From: DAOPZC01 sp035353175
Lineage (GTDB): Bacteria; Verrucomicrobiota; Kiritimatiellia; RFP12; UBA1067
DNA: 38,626 bases
NCBI GenBank assembly: GCA_035353175.1
Contig: DAOPZC010000046.1
Span: 1 to 38,626 of the forward strand
Direction: 5' to 3'
The notes beneath the pieces were generated by a model. That model was not told where the DNA came from. It was given only the letters and a program-made list of their open reading frames with translations, and did no database searches. This document shows positions 1-8,384 of this stretch, one piece after another. Every line of letters starts with the position of its first letter. Position 1 is the stretch's first letter. Position numbers and translations under genes: made by a program.

Positions 1-1672
1 CGACCACGCGCAGCCAGCCGTCCTGACGCAGGGTCACCATGCCCTCTTTCATGGCCAGCTCTTTGATGATGTTCGCGGGCTCGCGCGCAACCACAAGGGC
101 GCGGAGAGGGTCGGACATGATCATCACCTCGTTGATCGCGCTGCGGCCGCGATAGCCGGTGAATCCGCACGAGGGACACCCGTGGCCGTGGATGAATTCG
201 GCTTCGCTGACGCGGTCGGGATAGAACATCGCGATCTCGTTGCGGATGGCGTCGGGGGCGCTGTAGGGCTCTTTGCAGTTGCGGCAAACGCGGCGCACGA
301 GACGCTGTGCCACGATGCCTTCCACGCAGGAGGAGATCAGGTAGGGCTCGACACCCATGTCGATGAGACGGGTGACCGCGCTGGGCGCGTCGTTGGTGTG
401 CAGCGTGCTGAGCACCAGATGTCCGGTGAGGGAGGATCGCACCGCGATGTCGGCGGTTTCCGAATCGCGGATTTCGCCGATCAGGATCACGTCCGGGTCA
501 TGGCGCAGGATGGAGCGCAGGACCGTGGCGAAGGTGAGCCCGATCTTGCTGTGGACTTGGACTTGGCTGATGCCCTGCATCTGGTATTCGACGGGATCCT
601 CCACCGTGATGATTTTCGTGCCGGACTGGTTGAGGCGGGCAAGCAGCGCGTAGAGCGTGGTGGTTTTTCCGGAACCGGTCGGGCCGGTCATGAGGATGAC
701 ACCGTGCGGCAGCTCGGTCAGTTTGGCGATTTTGGGGAGCTGGAAAGGCGAGAGACCCAGCGTGTCGAGATCGATCTTCATCGTGCCGCGGTTGAGGATG
801 CGCAGGCAGCAGGTTTCGCCCCAGCCGGTGGGCAGCACGGAGACGCGCAGGTCGTAGTCGTTGCTGCCGCACCGCACTTTGATGCGGCCGTCGTGCGGCT
901 TGCGGTGCTCGGCGATATCCATGGCCGCCATGATCTTGACCGAGGAGCTGACCGCGTTGCGGAGCCGGTCGACGCCTTTGGGCAGGGGAATCTCCTGCAG
1001 GATGCCGTCGATGCGGTAGCGCAGGCGCAGCGATTTCTCGAAGGGCTCGATGTGGATGTCCGTGCAGTCCATGCGGATCGCTTCGGCGATGATGAGGTTG
1101 ATGAAGCGCACCATGCCCGTTTCCTGCGTATGGACGGAGATGTCGGCCTCGTCGTTCTCCTTGGGCATGGCTTCGGCTTCGGCGATGAGCTGGTCGATGG
1201 TCTCCGCGCCCAACCCGTAGAAATGGGTGAGCGACATAGCGACATCGCTGTCGGGGCAGAGCACGAAATCGATGCCGGCGTCGAGTACCATGCGCAGCCC
1301 GTCAACGGTGGTCAGGTTGGGCACGCGGCTGGCGGCCAGCAGGAGAATGCCGTTCTGGAAGGTGAGTGGCACGATGCGGTGCCGCAGCGCGACTTTGGCG
1401 GAGACCTTTTCGATGGCCTCCTGCTCGATCTTGAAATCGCCGATGTTGTGAAAGGGGATGCCGCTGGCTTCCGAGAAGGCCTTGAGCAGGTCGGTTTCGT
1501 TGACGATGGCCTCTTGGATTAGCAGACGGTCGACGCCCTGCAGGGTGAGGGCCGCACGCCCCTGCAGCTCGCCGAGTTTGTCGAGCGTGAGCAGGCCGTG
1601 GTCAACGAGTTTCTGGGTAACCTCGACGACCAGTTCGTCGGTGTTGTAGCGGATTTGACGGTCAGAAGACAT
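1..1672 (-). CDS. PilB/GspE-type secretion/pilus assembly ATPase (3' end cut by window edge)
   Basis: This is a cytoplasmic hexameric ATPase that powers pilin or pseudopilin polymerisation. I translated it from the ATG at 1670-1672; it runs off the left edge after 557 codons, so its C-terminus is missing. An MshEN-like N-terminal domain covers about residues 30-150. The ATPase core shows Walker A GPTGSGKT (330-337), an Asp box ITVEDPVEY, Walker B around DPDVILIGEIRD (392-403) and the His box with STLHTND (from 422). Two CxxC pairs (C463/C466 and C499/C502) form the zinc-binding C-terminal module typical of GspE/PilB and absent from PilT. It lies 38 bp after the PilP-like gene and is the last visible member of the pilus-like operon. 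No strong Shine-Dalgarno precedes the start. PilB versus GspE cannot be settled from sequence alone; the PilMNO-like neighbours favour a type IV pilus-like machine. Confidence 0.93.
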   Translation of the reverse strand, partial: MSSDRQIRYNTDELVVEVTQKLVDHGLLTLDKLGELQGRAALTLQGVDRLLIQEAIVNETDLLKAFSEASGIPFHNIGDFKIEQEAIEKVSAKVALRHRIVPLTFQNGILLLAASRVPNLTTVDGLRMVLDAGIDFVLCPDSDVAMSLTHFYGLGAETIDQLIAEAEAMPKENDEADISVHTQETGMVRFINLIIAEAIRMDCTDIHIEPFEKSLRLRYRIDGILQEIPLPKGVDRLRNAVSSSVKIMAAMDIAEHRKPHDGRIKVRCGSNDYDLRVSVLPTGWGETCCLRILNRGTMKIDLDTLGLSPFQLPKIAKLTELPHGVILMTGPTGSGKTTTLYALLARLNQSGTKIITVEDPVEYQMQGISQVQVHSKIGLTFATVLRSILRHDPDVILIGEIRDSETADIAVRSSLTGHLVLSTLHTNDAPSAVTRLIDMGVEPYLISSCVEGIVAQRLVRRVCRNCKEPYSAPDAIRNEIAMFYPDRVSEAEFIHGHGCPSCGFTGYRGRSAINEVMIMSDPLRALVVAREPANIIKELAMKEGMVTLRQDGWLRVV

Positions 1673-1710
1673 AAGAAGAAATCGGGTTAAGGATACGGGT
1701 TACGGGCATG

Positions 1711-2619
1711 TTACGGCTGGGCTTTCTGCTTCGCCGCTTTCTGTTGCAGGGCCTTCTGTTGCGCTTTTTTCTGAAGCGCCAGCTTCTGCTGTCCGGGTTT
1801 CTGCGGCTGTCCGGCCAGTTGCCGGGGCACGGCCTTCTGCGGGATTCCCTTCTGGGGGACGGCTTTCTGTTGCGGCGCGCCCGGTTTGGCCGGTGCTGCC
1901 GCGCCGGGTTTTACGGGAATAACTTTTTTGGCGGGGGGCGTCGTGTCAGGCTCGGCGGCGAGTTCGACATTGCCGCCGATCGCCAGCTTGCGGGTGGTGC
2001 CGTCGGGGAAACGGATCTCGGCCTCGCGGACGTTGGCGCTCATGATCTCTACACCGTGAACGGCCTGCTTGCCCGCATCATAGAACAGCGTCGAGTTTGC
2101 GACCGAGTCGTGAAACATGGCGGCCTGTGTGCCGTCGGGGCGCTGGATGAAGCCCAGGAAAGAGAGCTTGGGTATGACCATGGGGCGTCCGTCGGGGCCG
2201 GTCAAGGCGCCGGGCACCGCGTCTTTGTCCTTTTTGCGGAGGTGGGCGAAAGGGTCCTCTTTCTTGTTGGTCGCGGACGCGACGCCGGTGAGCCCCGCCG
2301 CGGCCTGGGCGGCTTTGAGTGCCTTGAGGAAAGCCGCCCGCTCCGTTTCATTCGTGAAGATGGCCTCGAGCGTCGGGCGGAACGGGTCGACGGGGATGGA
2401 GAGGCTTTCTGCGGCGAGCTGGTTGGAGACAAACGCGAGCGTTCCGATCTCCCATGCCGGCACGAGGTCGGGCAGTTTTGTGCCGCCGTCCTTGAACGGT
2501 TCAACCGGCGTCAGGTATTTAAAACCGCACCATGCGGCCGTCCCGAAGAAAAGCGCCGCGGCCATGAGGCAGAACGCCTTGGCATTGAGATGCATGATCC
2601 ATTTCCAGAGCTGGTCCAT
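1711..2619 (-). CDS. PilP/GspC-like periplasmic protein with a Q/K/P/A-rich C-terminal tail
   Basis: I do not recognise this 302-residue protein by direct family signature. A single N-terminal membrane segment (about residues 14-33) follows a short cytoplasmic start, giving a bitopic inner-membrane topology. Residues about 149-215 (from KLSFLGFIQRPDG through a DGTTRKL turn) read like the small beta domain of PilP or the GspC homology region, which contacts the secretin. From about residue 225 to the end it is low complexity: proline, alanine, glutamine and lysine with recurring QKA and PQK units. A good Shine-Dalgarno (AAAGGA, about 8 nt before ATG) supports the start. It sits between the PilO-like gene and the ATPase, where a PilP/GspC protein would complete the alignment complex. 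The function is inferred mainly from position and topology. Confidence 0.75.
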   Translation of the reverse strand: MDQLWKWIMHLNAKAFCLMAAALFFGTAAWCGFKYLTPVEPFKDGGTKLPDLVPAWEIGTLAFVSNQLAAESLSIPVDPFRPTLEAIFTNETERAAFLKALKAAQAAAGLTGVASATNKKEDPFAHLRKKDKDAVPGALTGPDGRPMVIPKLSFLGFIQRPDGTQAAMFHDSVANSTLFYDAGKQAVHGVEIMSANVREAEIRFPDGTTRKLAIGGNVELAAEPDTTPPAKKVIPVKPGAAAPAKPGAPQQKAVPQKGIPQKAVPRQLAGQPQKPGQQKLALQKKAQQKALQQKAAKQKAQP

Positions 2620-2656
2620 GTCATAAATCCTTTGCTTTTCAAGAGTGCCCAGCCGG

Positions 2657-3415
2657 TCATTCGAACAGAAGGGCGGAGAGGACGGCCTTCACGCGCAACT
2701 TGGAGTCGAACGTGGGGCCGGACTCGATGCGCAGGTTGCGGAAGGTGAAGATCTGGTTCTCCTCAAACACGGATTGGAAGAAGGTGTAGAGGTGCTCGAA
2801 ATCCACATCGCACTCGATGCGCACGGGGTATTCCTCAAAGATCTTGCGTCCTTTTTTGTCTTTGTGCTCGACCGGGGAGAGCGGGTAGATTTCGACGAGC
2901 CGCTGGATTTGGCGGTCCAGCGTGAGGTCGGCGAGTTTCTCGACCGCTTTGAGCTGCTGCATGCGGACGCGGATGGCGTCGCCGCTGGCGACCGTCTCGT
3001 CGAGGCCGAGCTCGGTGGGGATGAGCTGGATCTTCAGCTCGCCCGACCGGGCCTGCAGCCGCTGGCGGATCTCGTAGAGCTGCACCTTGTAATCGATGCG
3101 GTTGACCTCGGTGTTGCGCACCACTGTCTGGTTGGGGAAGGCCGCCAGACGCTCGGCGATGCGCGACCACTCGTTGGAAAGCGTGACCAGATTGGCCGAT
3201 TCGTGATTGGCGATGGCCTGCATGTTGGTGAGCGAGAAATTGGCGTACCGGCTGCTTTCGAGCTGCTGGCGCACCATGCGGTTGTTCTCCGCCAACTCGC
3301 GCTGGGGGATCAGGACGAACCGCACGGTCAGGAAGGCGCTGATCACAACGAAGAGCAGGATCAGCACCACCTGCATCCGCTCAGTCTTCAAAAACTGGAG
3401 GGAGGGCATCTTCAT
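2657..3415 (-). CDS. PilO-like inner-membrane alignment-complex protein
   Basis: This 252-residue bitopic protein has a short basic N-terminus, one membrane helix (about residues 14-34), a helical, charged stretch likely to form a coiled coil (about 36-175), and a C-terminal alpha/beta domain ending in a strand-rich segment. This is the PilO/GspM layout. PilO pairs with PilN to link the cytoplasmic PilM to the periplasmic PilP and secretin. Its ATG overlaps the stop codon of the PilM-PilN fusion gene in an ATGA arrangement (3412-3415), so the two are probably translationally coupled, which supports a stoichiometric complex. Sequence similarity to classical PilO is weak, as is normal for the family. 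In Akkermansia muciniphila, the Amuc_1098-1102 pilus-like cluster encodes a PilO/PilN-fold protein (Amuc_1100) in a comparable setting; any kinship with it is inferred. Confidence 0.8.
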   Translation of the reverse strand: MKMPSLQFLKTERMQVVLILLFVVISAFLTVRFVLIPQRELAENNRMVRQQLESSRYANFSLTNMQAIANHESANLVTLSNEWSRIAERLAAFPNQTVVRNTEVNRIDYKVQLYEIRQRLQARSGELKIQLIPTELGLDETVASGDAIRVRMQQLKAVEKLADLTLDRQIQRLVEIYPLSPVEHKDKKGRKIFEEYPVRIECDVDFEHLYTFFQSVFEENQIFTFRNLRIESGPTFDSKLRVKAVLSALLFE

Positions 3416-5154
3416 GGACGTTTCACCTCGATTTCAATCACAAACCGCCGGAATTTTGGGACCTTCTCCTCTTCCAGCTCCGGGATGCCTGTCGGCGCGA
3501 GCACCTGGTCGTCGCTTCGGAGATCGACGCGGACGATTTCGGGAGACGTCTTGAGACGCTCGATCATTTCGCGCACGCTGACCAGACTGGGGTTGGGCGT
3601 GTAGCCCTCCACGATGAACACGGACCCCAAGGGGTCGAGGAGCTCCTTTTTGGGCGGCGGCTCCTGCTTGCTGGAGGGCGCGGAGGGCGCGACCGCCGTC
3701 GCCCGGATCGTGCGGAAGAGCGAGAAGGGATTCTTAACGGCGGCCTGCGGGGTCGTGGCTTTGGCGTCCACGTCCTGTTCTGTCGGGTTGTAAATCTTCT
3801 CGTCGCAGAAAAGGGTGATCCAGTCGTTGGGATCGACCGTCGAGGCGACGAGCGAAAGCACTTCGCGGGCGAGCGGGCCGTTCATCAGCAATCCGGAAAG
3901 CGGCACGGAGTTCGTCAGCATCTGAGCGCCGAGGCCTTTGATTTCCTGGATGCGCTTGTCGATCTGCTCACGCCGACGGAGTTGCTCGCGCTCGGTGTCG
4001 AGCTGCGCGCCGTCGCGTTTGAGCAGGTAGACGCCCGTTCCGCTATAGAGGCCCATGGAGGCTGTCAGCAGGATGGCCGCCGCGATCCACCAAGGTTTCT
4101 TCGCGCGAAAGACGACCTCGTCCTTTAGGTCTCCCGGCAGGAGCGACAGGTGCGTGACGCCGGCCTGCATGGCGGAAATCGCCAGGCCGAAGGCGAGATC
4201 GTAGGTGCCCGCATAGGGGCGGTAGGCGTCGGAAACGCCCCGCAATTCGGTCGAGTGGATGACCGGCAGAAAGAGTTTTTCGGAGAGGTGTTCTTTGAGC
4301 CCTTTGAGCTGTGCGCCGCCGCCGGTAATCACGATGCGGCTGACCGTATACTTGCGGTCTTGGAACTGGCTGCGGTAAACGCCCATGCAGGCGTTGAACT
4401 GCGACACCCAGCGGTCGGCGGCTGTGCGGAGGGCCTCGAAACAGGCGTCGGTCTCGCGCAGGCCGCAGTCGACGTGCTTGCGGACCTCCGCCTGGACGGC
4501 AGGAAGCCCTGTGGCCTGGGCCACGGCATCGGTGAAGAGCTTGCCGCCGATCGGGATGGAGCGCGCGAAGAGCAGCCCGTTCGTCAGCCCGACGCAGACC
4601 TCGGTCTGGGTGTGCCCGATGTTCACGTAGCACCAAGGCGTTTCGTGGTCTCCCGCCAAGCTCTCCAAGGCATTATACAGGGCGACGGGGCCGGCGATCA
4701 AGTCCGCCGGGAGGACGTGGTTGAGATGGGCCTCTTGGACCGCGGCCGCGATGGAAGCCGGGCGAGCCATGGACATGATGTAGTGCCGGACGCCCAGTTC
4801 AAAGGGGGGCTCGAAGGCAAAAACGTCATGCGTCATGACGTCGCCGGCCATCTCGTTGAACTGCGCAATGTCCATGGCGGCGACCTGCTCGGGCGTCCGC
4901 GGATCATTCTGCATGATTCGCCCGCTTTGGAACACGGTCTGAGAGCCGGGGAGGGCCACGGCGCAGAAGTGTTTGGCGATGCCGACCGAATCAACCCACG
5001 CGCCGATGAGTTTGTGCGGGTTTTCCTCGTCCATCGGCAGTGCGAAGGTTTCCGCACGCGTGACAAACGGCTGGTTGTTGCGAAGGCTCACCCACACGGC
5101 GCGCACGGAGCGCGCGCCGACGTCGATGGCGATCATCTGTTTCATTTTGGCCAT
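3412..5154 (-). CDS. PilM-PilN fusion (actin-like ATPase joined to a membrane alignment protein)
   Basis: A 580-residue protein combining two proteins that are usually separate. Residues 1-about 330 are PilM, an actin-fold SHS2 protein: AIDVGARSVRAV (phosphate-1 loop, from residue 9), VNIGHTQTEVCV (phosphate-2, from 177) and VITGGGAQLKGL (adenosine site, about 275-286). The segment SLLPGDLKDE (from about 337) matches the conserved PilN N-terminus. It is followed by a membrane helix (about 356-378), a charged helix with LDTEREQLRRREQ, and a periplasmic domain. In classical systems PilM binds a short cytoplasmic PilN tail; here the two are covalently linked. AAGG precedes the ATG at 5152-5154. 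The gene overlaps pilO by 4 bp and follows the secretin gene after 88 bp. An alternative reading is a GspL-like protein, which has the same fold order, but the complete PilM nucleotide-binding motifs favour PilM-PilN. Confidence 0.88.
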   Translation of the reverse strand: MAKMKQMIAIDVGARSVRAVWVSLRNNQPFVTRAETFALPMDEENPHKLIGAWVDSVGIAKHFCAVALPGSQTVFQSGRIMQNDPRTPEQVAAMDIAQFNEMAGDVMTHDVFAFEPPFELGVRHYIMSMARPASIAAAVQEAHLNHVLPADLIAGPVALYNALESLAGDHETPWCYVNIGHTQTEVCVGLTNGLLFARSIPIGGKLFTDAVAQATGLPAVQAEVRKHVDCGLRETDACFEALRTAADRWVSQFNACMGVYRSQFQDRKYTVSRIVITGGGAQLKGLKEHLSEKLFLPVIHSTELRGVSDAYRPYAGTYDLAFGLAISAMQAGVTHLSLLPGDLKDEVVFRAKKPWWIAAAILLTASMGLYSGTGVYLLKRDGAQLDTEREQLRRREQIDKRIQEIKGLGAQMLTNSVPLSGLLMNGPLAREVLSLVASTVDPNDWITLFCDEKIYNPTEQDVDAKATTPQAAVKNPFSLFRTIRATAVAPSAPSSKQEPPPKKELLDPLGSVFIVEGYTPNPSLVSVREMIERLKTSPEIVRVDLRSDDQVLAPTGIPELEEEKVPKFRRFVIEIEVKRP

Positions 5155-5242
5155 AGTACCTTAGCGGATGAAAGAGGTCTGAAACGGGCGGGTTTAAACC
5201 GGCAACGGCGGGCTCGTGTTCGCCGGATAAGGAGCAAGCAAC

Positions 5243-7360
5243 TTATGGTTTCTGGGCTGCCGCGGGCACGGCCGCGGGCGCCGCCGCGGCAGGTACGGGC
5301 TCCGCCGTTTTCGGCGCGGCTTGCGGCCCTCCAGCGGCTGCGGCCTCTTTCAGGATGTTGGGAATCTTGGCGTTTTTCGGCACCGCGAGCCCATAGCGCT
5401 CGGCATTGTTCAGCGGGATCAATTCTTCGCCCTCGTCGCTAATGAGCGTCGCGGTCACGAAAATGAGGATGTTTTTGGTCGTCTCGGTCTTCGTTTCCGT
5501 CTTGAAAAGATAGCCGATGACGGGCAACGTGGAAAGCCACGGTGTCCCCGATTCATCTTCAGATTTGCTGGTGTCGGCCAGACCGCCGAGTACGACGGTC
5601 TCGCCGCTGCGCACGACGGCTTCCGTCTCGATGTATTGCCGCGAGAGAATCGGGACCTCGATCGCCGGCTCCTCGCTGCTCGAACCTTCGTTTTTGGTGT
5701 TGTCGAGACTGCTGAGCTGGTATCTTTTCCATTCTTTGATAGAGCTGATTTCGGGGCGCAAGACCAGGTTGATGGCCGAGAGGTCCGCGCCGACACTGGG
5801 CGTGACGATGAGCGAATAGCCGGTCTCGACGATGGTGGGCTGATTGTAATCGTAGGTCACGTTGTCGCGCGAATTGTCGTCGTTGTTTCCGCCGCTGGTC
5901 ATGATGTTGGTGTCGACCTCTTCGAAGTAGGAGGAATCCTCGCCGACGCGGAAGCGCGCTTCGCGGTTGTTGAGGGTGGTCACGCGCGGGACGACGATGG
6001 TGCGGCTTTCCCCTGACTTCTCAAGAGCGTTGAGCACGGCTTTCAAGGCCGTGTCTCCCAGCAAGGTCTGATAGGTCAGGGATCCGCCGCCGGTGCCGGC
6101 ATCAGTCACACTTGCGAATGACCCCATTAAGACATCGCTGCGGACGGCTCCGATCGGAGTCGTGCTCGAGGTGGTCGAGGCGCTCGAATCGGACGAGCTC
6201 GATTCTGTCGTTTCCTTAGACCTTCCCCTGAGCCAAGGGTCGGAGTCCGATACCGATCCGGAGTCGTATTTTGACGCGCCGCGGTTGTCGATCAGCCATT
6301 CGATGCCGAGCTTGCGCATGTCGGAGATAGAGGTGGTCACGAAGCGGGCCTCGATCAGGATCTGAAGGGGCCGGATGTCCATGGCTTCGATGAGGTTCTC
6401 AACCAGGTCGAGGTTCTCGCGCGTGTTCTTGACGATCAGGGCATGGACCTTGTCGTTGAACAGGAAATCCGAACCCTCGGGTTGCGGCACGAAACGCTCG
6501 ATCGACTCCAGCAATCCGACCTTGCCGGCATTATTCTCGCCTTCCTTGTCCTTCTGGGATTGCAGGCCATCGCTTGATTTGCCGCGTTCTTCCGGGCCTT
6601 TGAAGAGTGAAACGCCGTGAGGGGTTTTGCCCAACTCTGAGCCGACCATGCCCTTCCGCAGGCGGTAAACGCGCGTCTCCATGGGAACGCCGGTTGTGGC
6701 TTCCTCCCGAGGCGTCACCCAAATGAGGTTGTTGCCCACAGAGAAGGTGACGTTCAGATTCCGGCCGAGATATTCGAGCACTTCGATGAGCGGGGTGTTT
6801 TCCGCGTGGATCGTGAGGGCTTTGGGGCTGATCTCGCTGTCGGCGATGAGGTTGATGTTCTGCGATTGACCGATCTGGGCGATGATGGCGTTGATGTCGG
6901 CGTTGACGAGATGAACGCTGATTGGGCTTTGAAGCGCTTTCTGCATGGCGGTAGGCGCGGAACGCAGCGAGGACTGGTCGCCGACGACATGCTTCTTCTG
7001 GTGAAAGGTGTCTGGCGAGACCGCAAAGTTTTTGGCGTCGGCGGTGTGAAGCGCGACCGTCGGCTCCGACCGTTTGTCGGCTTCGGCGAGCCGTTCCTCC
7101 GCGAGCTTCTTGGTGATGCGCTGCTGAAGGTCTTTCAGACCGACGGCCTCGGGATTCTTCTTCGAGATGTCGATGCAGGCGAAGATCGAGTCTTGAATGT
7201 GTCCGCCATCGAAAAGCTGTTCAGCGGCGGTCACCTCGGGCGCTTTCGGCGGCGGCGGGACCGGCTCGGGGTCGGGGGCCTTGGGGCTGGTGCAGCCGGC
7301 GAGGATGGCCAACATGGAGGCCATCATGAATCGGGTGGTCGGGTATGAGGTGTTTTTCAT
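5243..7360 (-). CDS. Lipoprotein secretin (PilQ/GspD-like outer-membrane channel)
   Basis: A 705-residue outer-membrane secretin through which a pilus or secreted substrates pass. The N-terminus is a lipoprotein signal ending in LAGC with Cys23 as the lipidation site, so it may reach the outer membrane without a pilotin. A proline-rich linker and a helical repeat-like region (about 42-95) follow. An STN/N0-type domain spans about 143-218 (NADINAIIAQIGQSQNINLI and following). An N1/N3-like ring domain lies at about 296-355, with DIRPLQILIEARFVTTS. A Ser-rich insertion occupies about 363-402. The secretin core runs about 430-642, including VPRVTTLNNREARFRVG, VVLGGLADTSKSED and LPVIGYLFKTETKTE. 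The tail is Ala/Pro-rich. It is the second gene after the prepilin-like gene and precedes the PilM-PilN fusion, whereas classical pilMNOPQ operons end with the secretin. Confidence 0.95.
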   Translation of the reverse strand: MKNTSYPTTRFMMASMLAILAGCTSPKAPDPEPVPPPPKAPEVTAAEQLFDGGHIQDSIFACIDISKKNPEAVGLKDLQQRITKKLAEERLAEADKRSEPTVALHTADAKNFAVSPDTFHQKKHVVGDQSSLRSAPTAMQKALQSPISVHLVNADINAIIAQIGQSQNINLIADSEISPKALTIHAENTPLIEVLEYLGRNLNVTFSVGNNLIWVTPREEATTGVPMETRVYRLRKGMVGSELGKTPHGVSLFKGPEERGKSSDGLQSQKDKEGENNAGKVGLLESIERFVPQPEGSDFLFNDKVHALIVKNTRENLDLVENLIEAMDIRPLQILIEARFVTTSISDMRKLGIEWLIDNRGASKYDSGSVSDSDPWLRGRSKETTESSSSDSSASTTSSTTPIGAVRSDVLMGSFASVTDAGTGGGSLTYQTLLGDTALKAVLNALEKSGESRTIVVPRVTTLNNREARFRVGEDSSYFEEVDTNIMTSGGNNDDNSRDNVTYDYNQPTIVETGYSLIVTPSVGADLSAINLVLRPEISSIKEWKRYQLSSLDNTKNEGSSSEEPAIEVPILSRQYIETEAVVRSGETVVLGGLADTSKSEDESGTPWLSTLPVIGYLFKTETKTETTKNILIFVTATLISDEGEELIPLNNAERYGLAVPKNAKIPNILKEAAAAGGPQAAPKTAEPVPAAAAPAAVPAAAQKP

Positions 7361-7431
7361 AATCGGTGTTGAGGTGTTACGGGGTTGTGCGACGAAAATA
7401 CAGTTAATGGACTAACGCGCGCGCCATGCGT

Positions 7432-8289
7432 TTATTGCCGTGATTCTCCGGGGTAGAGGGTGCCTTCCCACCAGGTTGGACCGACGAAGACGTTTCCCGC
7501 GTAAGCCACGTTGATGGTGACATACTGTCGTGTTGCGCGTCCCCCGCTTTTTGCGCTTGAATCGGAATAGCCATAAATTTTCAAGTCTCGCCAATGATGG
7601 TAACAGCGGATGATCGGGATGCGTGAGGCGCTGTACGGCATGATTTGCCCGTCGATCGTGTTTGAATCATCCCCGTACGTCATTTGGTCCATTTTGTAGT
7701 CCCGCATCCGGTAGTCGCCCGTCCCGGTGTGGCCCGGCACGCGCCACGAGGTCCTTGCATTGGAAAATTCGTACAGGTAACTGCAACTCTCAATGGCGTC
7801 GTTGCGGGTTGAGTCGGAGTTGCGCTCGTTATCCCAGTATGGCGAGGAATCGGTCGCGTTGCTGCCTTTGATGAGGGACACGAGTTCTTTAGGACGGGGG
7901 GTGTCGGTGCCGTCGTTCTTGTCGGCGCGGCAGACGTACATGCTGCGGTCGTCCACATAGTCGGGGTAGAGGTTGGAGAGCCAGTCCGGCGTCCGGTTGT
8001 CGTGCTCGCCGCGGTAAATGGTGAGGGCCACGCCGAACTGCCTCAGGTTGGACTTGCAATTGGTCTGGCGGGCCTGTTTGTAACCCGACTGAACGGAAAC
8101 CGCCAGCGCCGCCCCGAGGATTCCGATGAGCCCGACGACGACCAGCAACTCGAGAAGCGTGAATCCCGAACGCGTTTGGCATGATGCCTGCGGAAGAAAT
8201 GCACAGAAAAGAATGGATCTCAGGGGATCGCGCCGCTTCCGTTTGGCTATGGGTTTTAGTACCATTCTGTTTTGTTTCGCAGAAATCAT
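7432..8289 (-). CDS. Prepilin-type (pseudopilin) protein with a long leader
   Basis: The type IV prepilin signature SGFTLLEL is clear and is followed by a hydrophobic helix (LLVVVGLIGILGAALAVSV). Cleavage would fall after the Gly of SGF; from the ATG at 8287-8289 this gives a 42-residue leader with Phe43 as mature +1 and Glu47 as +5. That leader is unusually long and neither candidate ATG (8289 or 8265) has a good Shine-Dalgarno, so the start is uncertain. The mature part (about 240 residues) resembles the large prepilin-domain proteins of Lentisphaerota, Kiritimatiellota and Planctomycetota: a CKSNLRQFG helix, a central VCRADKND segment, and a strand-rich end with NVAYAGNVF. Open reading continues upstream to 8523 but overlaps the divergent gene. 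It lies 71 bp before the secretin gene and probably supplies a fibre subunit or pseudopilin to the same machine. Confidence 0.85.
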   Translation of the reverse strand: MISAKQNRMVLKPIAKRKRRDPLRSILFCAFLPQASCQTRSGFTLLELLVVVGLIGILGAALAVSVQSGYKQARQTNCKSNLRQFGVALTIYRGEHDNRTPDWLSNLYPDYVDDRSMYVCRADKNDGTDTPRPKELVSLIKGSNATDSSPYWDNERNSDSTRNDAIESCSYLYEFSNARTSWRVPGHTGTGDYRMRDYKMDQMTYGDDSNTIDGQIMPYSASRIPIIRCYHHWRDLKIYGYSDSSAKSGGRATRQYVTINVAYAGNVFVGPTWWEGTLYPGESRQ

Positions 8290-8337
8290 GCCAAAAGCGG
8301 CGCGGGGTCTGCAAGGATGAAGGCCGGATTTTTGAAC

Positions 8338-8355
8338 GGAAAGCGCGGAAAGCGC
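8338..8355. repeat. Short tandem direct repeat (2 x 9 bp) in the divergent intergenic region
   Basis: The nonamer GGAAAGCGC occurs twice in direct succession at 8338-8346 and 8347-8355. It lies in the 95 bp between the divergent starts of the prepilin-like gene and the exported SGNH-like gene. It may be chance in GC-rich DNA, part of an interspersed repeat, or a regulator site. Confidence 0.5.
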
Positions 8356-8384
8356 AACGGATTTTGACGGACGTGAAAAGAGAC

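Noticed and set aside
182..1522. Long plus-strand open frame opposite the ATPase gene
   Set aside because: Antisense shadow in GC-rich DNA; the minus strand encodes an intact GspE/PilB motif set, while this frame has Asp/Gly/Val-rich composition and no family features.
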